A DNA stretch of 32,549 nt, taken from Rhodospirillales bacterium (GTDB taxonomy: Bacteria > Pseudomonadota > Alphaproteobacteria > Acetobacterales > Acetobacteraceae). The first letter of the stretch is position 1. Every line of letters starts with the position of its first letter. The position numbers and the translations under genes are program-made. Below the pieces are notes generated by a model. The model searched no databases, had not been told where the DNA came from, and saw only the letters and a list, made by a program, of their open reading frames with translations. The stretch is taken from NCBI GenBank assembly GCA_947460455.1, contig CANHKG010000025.1:1-32549 (forward strand), read 5' to 3'. This document shows positions 27,539-32,549 of the stretch, in pieces.

Positions 27539-27886
27539 TCAGGCCTTTTCCACCGGCTTGGCGTCGTTCGCCGGCTTCGGCTCGCCCAGCACGCCGGTGA
27601 TGGTCTCGCGCAGCACCTTCACCTTCACGTTGGGGGCGATCTCCACCTCGATCTCGTTGCTGCCCTCCACCGTGCGCTGCACCACGCCGACGATGCCGCC
27701 GCCGGTCACCACGCGGTCGTTGCGCTTCAGCGCATTCAGCTTCGCCTTCAGCGTTTTCTGGGCCTGCTGCTGCGGGCGGATCAGCAGGAAATAGAACACC
27801 GCGAAGATCAGGACGATCGGCAGGAACTGTCCGGCGGTGGCCACGAGGCCACCCATGTCCTGCGCGTAGGCTGGGGAAATCAGCAT
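27539..27886 (-). CDS. yajC: Preprotein translocase accessory subunit YajC
   Basis: The 115-aa protein has one membrane helix (about residues 20-37, LPIVLIFAVFYFLLIRPQQ), the hallmark RPQQQAQK after it, and the cytoplasmic domain LKRNDRVVTGGGIVGVV typical for YajC. It belongs to the SecDF-YajC complex that assists protein export. In most genomes secD and secF follow; here the DUF4160/DUF2442 pair and the convergent sodB follow instead. The gene is divergent from the DUF815 ATPase gene. Confidence 0.95.
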   Translation of the reverse strand: MLISPAYAQDMGGLVATAGQFLPIVLIFAVFYFLLIRPQQQAQKTLKAKLNALKRNDRVVTGGGIVGVVQRTVEGSNEIEVEIAPNVKVKVLRETITGVLGEPKPANDAKPVEKA

Positions 27887-27969
27887 GAAGGGGTTCCGGG
27901 TTGCTCTGGGGGTCGGCGGACCATAGTTTCCGCGCCTTCCACGTCAAGCACGAACGGATCGCCCGCACC

Positions 27970-28836
27970 ATGGACCAGCGCCTGCTCGAAGCCGCACTCC
28001 GTATCGCCGATGCGCTGGACCGCCTGGCCCCGCCGCCGCCACCGGTGCCGGACCTCACCATGGCCGATGCCTTCGTCTGGCACCCCGAGGGGCGGGAGCT
28101 GCGCCCGGTGGCAAAGGTCAGCCGGGTGGACCTGCCCCTGCTGCAGGGGGTGGAGAACCAGAAGCAGCAGATCCTGGACAACACCGCCCGCTTCGCCGCC
28201 GGCCTGCCGGCCAACAACGCCATGCTCTGGGGCTCCCGCGGCATGGGCAAGTCCTCGCTGGTGAAGGCCGTCCACGCCGACATCAACGCCCGCCACCCCG
28301 GCAGCCTGGCGCTGATCGAGATCCACCGCGAGGACATCGCCACCCTGCCGGACCTGCTGCGCCTGCTGCGCCTGCCCACGCTGAAGGGCGCGGATCGCCG
28401 CTGCCTGATCTTCTGCGACGACCTGTCCTTCGAGCGCGAGGACGCCGACTACAAGGCGCTGAAATCCGTGCTCGATGGCGGCATCGAGGGCCGCCCGGCC
28501 AACGTGCTGTTCTACGCCACCTCCAACCGCCGCCACCTGATGCCGCGCGACATGATCGAGAACGAGCGCAGCACCGCCATCCACGCCGGCGAGGCGATCG
28601 AGGAGAAGGTCTCGCTGTCGGACCGCTTCGGCCTGTGGATCGGCTTCTACCCCTGCGACCAGGACACCTACTTCGCCATGATCGACGGCTACGCCGCGTT
28701 GATGAAGCTGCCGATCTCCCAGACCGAGCTGCACGCCGCCGCGGTGGAATGGACCATCACCCGCGGCTCCCGCTCTGGCCGCGTTGCCTGGCAGTTCATC
28801 CAGGACATCGCCGGCCGGCTGGGCGTGGCGGCGTAG
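27970..28836 (+). CDS. DUF815 family AAA+ type ATPase
   Basis: The 288-aa protein has a Walker A motif GSRGMGKS (88-95), a Walker B segment CLIFCDD (145-151) and the sensor-like VLFYATSNRRHLMPRDM, all diagnostic of DUF815 ATP-binding proteins. The start at 27970 (MDQRLLEAAL) is the likely one; upstream in-frame sequence is not protein-like. Function is not known. It is divergent from yajC and convergent with the Gfo/Idh/MocA gene, 72 bases away. Confidence 0.9.
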   Translation: MDQRLLEAALRIADALDRLAPPPPPVPDLTMADAFVWHPEGRELRPVAKVSRVDLPLLQGVENQKQQILDNTARFAAGLPANNAMLWGSRGMGKSSLVKAVHADINARHPGSLALIEIHREDIATLPDLLRLLRLPTLKGADRRCLIFCDDLSFEREDADYKALKSVLDGGIEGRPANVLFYATSNRRHLMPRDMIENERSTAIHAGEAIEEKVSLSDRFGLWIGFYPCDQDTYFAMIDGYAALMKLPISQTELHAAAVEWTITRGSRSGRVAWQFIQDIAGRLGVAA

Positions 28837-28908
28837 GTCCGCCGGCCACTCCAGGCCGAACACCGCCGCCGGATGGGGGGGCGGCTGGGCGATGTCGGGG
28901 AATATCGG

Positions 28909-29925
28909 CTACCGGTCGCCCAGTGCCCGCGCCTCCGCCGCCAGCGCCAGGCGGCATACCGCGAAGCAGTGGCTCTGCGTCATCGCCGTCTCGGTGCGGT
29001 CGCGCAGATCGGCCACGAAATCGCGCATCGTGGTCACCGTCTCGCCGGCGCAGGGGATGTGCTCGGTCTTGCTGTTGGTCACCAGGAACAGGTGGTGCGG
29101 GCCCTCGCGCCCGGCGATATCCAGGTTCTTGCGCAGCTCGATATAGCCCTCGGTGCCCACGATGAAGGCGCGCCCGTCGCCCCAATCCGCCAGCCCGTCC
29201 GGGGTGAACCAGTGCATCTGCATCGTGGCCGTCGCCACGTCGTTGCGCAGGATCATCTCCCCCCAATCCTGGAAATCGTTCACCGGCGTGCGCTCCGGCG
29301 CCACGGTGCGGATGGCGGCGTGGACGATCTCGGCCTCCTCCCGCCCGGTCAGCTGCAGGAAGCTGTCGATCTGGTGGCAGCCGATATCCACCAGGATGGA
29401 GCCGTTGGTGCGCGCACTCCAGAACCAGTCCGGCCGCGTGTCCCGGTTCAGCCGGTGCGGCGACATGCCGGTGGTGGAGACCAGCCGCCCGATCGCGCCC
29501 GCGCGCACCAGCGCCTTGGCCTTGGCACTGGCCGGGGAGGCCCAGCGGTCGCCGAACGCCACCATGAAGCGGCGCCCGGTCTCGGCCACCGCCGCCTCCA
29601 CCGCGGCGAGGTCGGCGTGGGTCGTGATCCCGGGCTTGTCCAGCAGCACGTCCTTGCCACGCCGCATCGCCTCGATCGCCAATGCGGCGCGTTCGTTCGG
29701 GATCGCGGCGGACAGGATCAGCCCGATCGTGGGATCATCCAGCAGCCGCTCGCGCTCGGCCACCTCCGGCAGATCCGGGAAACGCTTGCGGAAGCCGGCG
29801 AGCACATGCGGGTTGGTCGTGACGGGCCACCAGCCGGCGCATTCCATGCCGGCATCCATCAGGTACTGCGTCAGCTCATAGACGTGCCGGTGATCCAGCC
29901 CGATCAGGGCGAAGCGCATGGTCAT
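28909..29925 (-). CDS. Gfo/Idh/MocA family oxidoreductase
   Basis: The 338-aa protein shows the NAD(P)-binding N-terminal half with the catalytic-site segment LLDKPGITT (K97) and the family motif ILVDIGCHQIDSFLQL, placing D180 and H184 in the active site. The first strand FALIGLDHRHVY lacks the usual GxGxxG, so nucleotide binding is atypical or the enzyme is degenerate. The start at 29925 is supported by GGAGG 8 bases upstream and preferred over M3. It follows the ABC ATPase by 27 bases, so co-transcription with the exporter is possible. Substrate is probably a sugar or cyclitol. Confidence 0.85.
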   Translation of the reverse strand: MTMRFALIGLDHRHVYELTQYLMDAGMECAGWWPVTTNPHVLAGFRKRFPDLPEVAERERLLDDPTIGLILSAAIPNERAALAIEAMRRGKDVLLDKPGITTHADLAAVEAAVAETGRRFMVAFGDRWASPASAKAKALVRAGAIGRLVSTTGMSPHRLNRDTRPDWFWSARTNGSILVDIGCHQIDSFLQLTGREEAEIVHAAIRTVAPERTPVNDFQDWGEMILRNDVATATMQMHWFTPDGLADWGDGRAFIVGTEGYIELRKNLDIAGREGPHHLFLVTNSKTEHIPCAGETVTTMRDFVADLRDRTETAMTQSHCFAVCRLALAAEARALGDR

Positions 29926-29952
29926 GCCGAAGCCTCCCGGTTCCGCCGAATC

Positions 29953-30639
29953 CTAGCCCAGGGCCGCGTCGCGCACCACGCGCCCATCCACCAGGTGCAC
30001 CCGCCGCGGAGACGTGCCGGCCAGCCCCTCGTCATGCGTCACCGCGATCACCGTGCGCCCCTGCTGCGCCAGCCCGGCCAGGATGGCGAACACGGCGGCC
30101 GCGTTCTTGGTATCGAGCGCACCGGTCGGTTCGTCCGCCAGCACCACCGGCGGGTCGTTGGCCAGGGCGCGTGCCACCGCCGTGCGCTGGCGCTGCCCGC
30201 CCGACAACGCGTCGGGCCGCTTGTTCGCCTGGTCGGCCATGTCCAGCTGCGCCAGCAGCTCCATGGCACGATTCTTCATCTGTGGGCGCGTGAGCCGCCC
30301 GAGCTGGCGCATTGGCAGCATCACGTTATCCAGCACGGTGAATTCCGGCAGCAGGAAATGGAACTGGAACACGAAGCCGAACACCGCCAGCCGCAGCCGG
30401 GTGCGCGCCGCGTCGTCCAGCGCGGAGGTCGGCGTGCCATCGACGAACACCTCGCCCGTGGTCGGCACATCGAGCAGCCCGAGCAGGTACAGCAGCGAGG
30501 ACTTGCCGGAGCCCGACGGCCCCGTGATCACCGTGAAGCTCGCCGGCTGGAACGCCAGGGACACATCCGTCAGCAGTGTCACCGGCACCGCCAGCGGCAG
30601 CACCCGGCCGAGGTGCTCGACCTTCAGGATATCCGTCAT
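29953..30639 (-). CDS. MacB/LolD-type ABC transporter ATPase
   Basis: The 228-aa protein has Walker A GPSGSGKSS (40-48), a Q-loop in FQFHFLLPEFTVLDNV, the signature LSGGQRQ (145-151), Walker B VVLADE (165-170) and the TGALD D-loop, with the length and motif wording of the MacB/LolD group. The start at 30639 is preferred over the far longer open frame because MTDILKVEHLG begins the family sequence and CGGAG lies upstream. It powers the permease encoded 22 bases before it. Confidence 0.95.
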   Translation of the reverse strand: MTDILKVEHLGRVLPLAVPVTLLTDVSLAFQPASFTVITGPSGSGKSSLLYLLGLLDVPTTGEVFVDGTPTSALDDAARTRLRLAVFGFVFQFHFLLPEFTVLDNVMLPMRQLGRLTRPQMKNRAMELLAQLDMADQANKRPDALSGGQRQRTAVARALANDPPVVLADEPTGALDTKNAAAVFAILAGLAQQGRTVIAVTHDEGLAGTSPRRVHLVDGRVVRDAALG

Positions 30640-30661
30640 GTCGCGGCTCCGGCGCGCGGGA

Positions 30662-31903
30662 TCATGTCGCGCCCCGGATGATCTCCAGCGGGTCCGTCCG
30701 CGCCGCCTTGCGGGCCGGTATCCACGCCGCCCCCACGGAGGACAGCAGCGCGATGCCCGCGGCCAGCCCATAGGTGAACACCGTCTGGCGCACCATCAGC
30801 CGCTGCGTGGGGTCCTCCGCCCCCGGCGCCGGGAACGTCTCCATGATCGAGGCGCCCACGAAGCCCACCAGCCACCCCGCCAGCACGCCCATCACCCCGA
30901 CGGCAATCCCCTCCGCGATGAACGTCGCCACCACGCTGCCGCGCGGCATGCCGATGGAGCGCATGATCGCGATGTCGCGCGCCTTCTCGCTCACCACCGT
31001 GGAGATGATGTTGAAGATGCCGAAGCCCGCCACCAGCAAAATCGACCCGGTGCTGCCGTAGATGATCGTGTTCTGCAGCACGAACACCTCCAGGATGCGC
31101 GCGAACGTCTCCTCCCACGGCGCCGCCTTGTAGCCCCAGCGACCCTCCGCCAGCGCCGCGATCTCCCGGGACTTGGAGATATCCGCCAGGCGGATATGGA
31201 TCTCGTTCACCACCCGCGGCCGGGCCTGCATCGATTGCAGCCGGTTCAGCGCCACATACACCTGGCCCAGATCCTGCTGCTCCAGCCCGGTGCGGAAAAT
31301 GCCCACCACCCGCAGCGCACTCTCCCCGCCCGCCACGGTGGAAACGGCCACGGTATCGCCCAGCGCCACGCCCATCTTGCGCGCCAGCGCCTGGCCGATC
31401 ACCACGCCATCCGGCCGGGCGCCCAGTGCCTCCAGGCTGCCCTGCTTGATGTCCTTCTGCAGCGTGGTCACCCGCATCTCCCGCGCCGGGTCGATGCCGA
31501 TGGTGCTCACCGCATAATCCCGCCCCGCCCGGCGCATCAGCATCTGCCCGCGCAAGGTCGGCGCCACCGCCACCCCCGGCATCGCCGCCAGCGCCGCCAT
31601 GATCTCCCCGGCATTGGCAATCCCGCGCACGGGGTCGCGCGGCACGATCCGGCTCACCACCACCGCCGCCTCGGGATGCAGGATCGCCAAAGGCTGCGGC
31701 GCCGGCGTGCGAACCTCGTCCGTGATCGTCACGTGCGGGTTGCTCTCGATCATCTGGGCGCGAAAGAAACTCTGGAAGCCGGCCATCAACCCCGTGACGG
31801 CAATGAATACCCCCACCCCCAACGCCACCCCCAACACACTCACCATCGTCTGCCGCCGCCGGCTGCGCAGATGGGCGAGGGCTATGGCAAAAGGGAGCGT
31901 CAT
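30662..31903 (-). CDS. MacB-type ABC transporter permease (FtsX-like)
   Basis: The 413-aa protein has the MacB/LolC layout: one N-terminal membrane helix (about 21-43, VSVLGVALGVGVFIAVTGL), a large periplasmic domain (about 45-280), then three helices: IIYGSTGSILLVAGFGIFN, GVMGVLAGWLVGFVGASIM and YGLAAGIALLSSVGAAW. It ends with PARKAARTDPLEIIRG, the typical FtsX C-terminus. The start at 31903 (MTLPFAIALAHLRSRRR) has no clear ribosome site. Upstream lies a 186-bp composite palindrome. With the ATPase and adaptor it should form a MacAB-like exporter of unknown cargo. Confidence 0.93.
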   Translation of the reverse strand: MTLPFAIALAHLRSRRRQTMVSVLGVALGVGVFIAVTGLMAGFQSFFRAQMIESNPHVTITDEVRTPAPQPLAILHPEAAVVVSRIVPRDPVRGIANAGEIMAALAAMPGVAVAPTLRGQMLMRRAGRDYAVSTIGIDPAREMRVTTLQKDIKQGSLEALGARPDGVVIGQALARKMGVALGDTVAVSTVAGGESALRVVGIFRTGLEQQDLGQVYVALNRLQSMQARPRVVNEIHIRLADISKSREIAALAEGRWGYKAAPWEETFARILEVFVLQNTIIYGSTGSILLVAGFGIFNIISTVVSEKARDIAIMRSIGMPRGSVVATFIAEGIAVGVMGVLAGWLVGFVGASIMETFPAPGAEDPTQRLMVRQTVFTYGLAAGIALLSSVGAAWIPARKAARTDPLEIIRGAT

Positions 31904-31926
31904 GGGCGGGGTGCGGTGAGGAAGGC

Positions 31927-32112
31927 GAGGGGCTCTGCCCCTCGACCCCGCTGGGGCCTTAGGCCCCAGACCCCGATACCTTTTCCGCCTTCGGCGGGGA
32001 GGGGCCATCGAGGCCGATCGAACCAACGAGTCGGCCCCTCCCCGCCGAAGGCGGAAAAAAGATGTGGGTCCAGGGACCTCAGGTCCCTGGCGGGTCCAGG
32101 GCAGAGCCCTGG
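31927..32112. repeat. GC-rich composite palindrome (nested hairpins) between adaptor and permease genes
   Basis: The central stem is a perfect 26-bp inverted repeat: 31981-32006 pairs with 32033-32058 around a 26-base loop. Each arm also holds two hairpins. Left: GAGGGGC-TCT-GCCCCTC (31927-31943) and CTGGGGCCT-T-AGGCCCCAG (31951-31969). Right: CCAGGGACCT-C-AGGTCCCTGG (32070-32090) and CCAGGGC-AGA-GCCCTGG (32096-32112). The two arms mirror each other in order, spacing and loop size, but hairpin sequences differ with pairing kept. It fills most of the 229-base gap 31904-32132 in an otherwise tight operon. It may be an interspersed repeat, RNA processing signal or attenuator. Confidence 0.88.
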
Positions 32113-32132
32113 CCTTCCTTCCCTCACCCCGC

Positions 32133-32549
32133 TCATTTCGCCCCCTCTGCCACGGCCGCGCCATCGGCGAGGCTGGCGGGTGGGTTGGCGATGAGGGTGG
32201 TGTTGGGGGGGAGTTCGGTGCGGAGTTCGATGGCGGCGGGGCCGGCGGCGCCGAGGGTGACGTTGGTGCGGCGGGCGTGGCCGGTGTCCAGGCGGAAGAC
32301 GTAGGCTTGGCCGGCTTGGCCACCTTGGGGTGGGTCGTGGCGGATGGCGGTGGGGGGCACGAGCAGGGCGTCGGGGCGTTCGGCGACGACGATGTTCACA
32401 TCCACCGTCATGCCGATCAGCAGGCCGGTGTCCGGCGGCAGGTTGGCTTCCACGCGGAAGGTGCGGGTGGCGCTTTCGCCGCGGCCGCGGATGTTGGTGA
32501 CGGTGGCGGCGATGGCTTTGCCGGGGAAGGCGTCGGCGCGGATGGCGAC
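32133..32549 (-). CDS. Periplasmic adaptor (HlyD/MacA/RND-type membrane fusion protein), C-terminal part
   Basis: The 138 visible residues (frame open to the right edge) show the membrane-proximal end of an efflux adaptor: FPGKAIAATVTNIRG with ATRTFRVEANLP (beta-barrel), LLIGMTVDVNIVVAERPDALLVPPTAIR and AYVFRLDTGHARRTNVTLG. The lipoyl and hairpin domains and the N-terminal signal lie outside the window. The gene is upstream of, and in line with, the MacB-like permease and ATPase, so it should link this ABC exporter to an outer-membrane channel. Only the stop at 32133 is certain. Confidence 0.85.
   Translation of the reverse strand, partial: VAIRADAFPGKAIAATVTNIRGRGESATRTFRVEANLPPDTGLLIGMTVDVNIVVAERPDALLVPPTAIRHDPPQGGQAGQAYVFRLDTGHARRTNVTLGAAGPAAIELRTELPPNTTLIANPPASLADGAAVAEGAK

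Overview
The window is GC-rich, densely packed chromosomal DNA from an alphaproteobacterium, most likely of the family Acetobacteraceae. This rests on inference: high-GC codon use, a GAAC-N7-GAAC LexA-type box in front of uvrA (the alphaproteobacterial form), the order ssb / gyrA / coaD / peptidyl-prolyl isomerases, and intergenic palindromes of a style I associate from memory with that family. No rRNA or tRNA genes, CRISPR arrays, insertion sequences or phage genes were recognised.

Layout. 1-129: start of an unknown gene leaving the left edge, with a good promoter. 290-3452 (minus): a TIM-barrel sugar isomerase-like protein, a SelA-like PLP enzyme with an extra C-terminal beta-rich domain, and an unknown protein. 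3592-5876 (plus): a TIGR03032-type protein overlapping a TPR/glycosyltransferase-like protein. 5883-9561: a GMC flavoprotein oxidoreductase divergent from a small periplasmic cytochrome c, then a class II aldolase-like protein and a glutathione S-transferase. 9574-14770 (minus): the housekeeping block ssb, gyrA, coaD and two paralogous cyclophilins, one exported and one cytoplasmic. 14868-17827 (plus): uvrA behind its SOS box. 17877-18869: an exported catalase-like protein. 19091-24484: a 1797-residue clostripain-type (C11) peptidase with eleven PPC-like repeats. 24735-26305: a methyltransferase and a squalene/phytoene-synthase-like protein. 26417-27058: sodB with its terminator. 27066-27886: yajC followed by a DUF4160/DUF2442 pair. 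27970-28836: a DUF815 ATPase. 28909-32549: a Gfo/Idh/MocA oxidoreductase, then a MacB-like ABC exporter (ATPase, permease, truncated adaptor).

How the parts fit. DNA maintenance is concentrated in 9.5-17.8 kb: gyrase A, SSB and UvrA, with the ssb/uvrA divergent region carrying the SOS operator. Oxidative-stress or redox genes (catalase-like, SodB, GST, cytochrome c, GMC enzyme) are scattered nearby but not in one operon. The metabolic genes at 0-9 kb look like small catabolic units of unknown substrate.

The most unusual structures are two composite intergenic palindromes, 10082-10207 (AT-rich, about 126 bp) and 31927-32112 (mostly GC-rich, about 186 bp). Each is a long inverted repeat whose two arms also contain their own internal hairpins. 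Corresponding hairpins in the two arms differ in sequence but keep their pairing. Both sit between co-oriented genes of an apparent operon. They share a design but not a sequence and are the best candidates here for an undescribed element.
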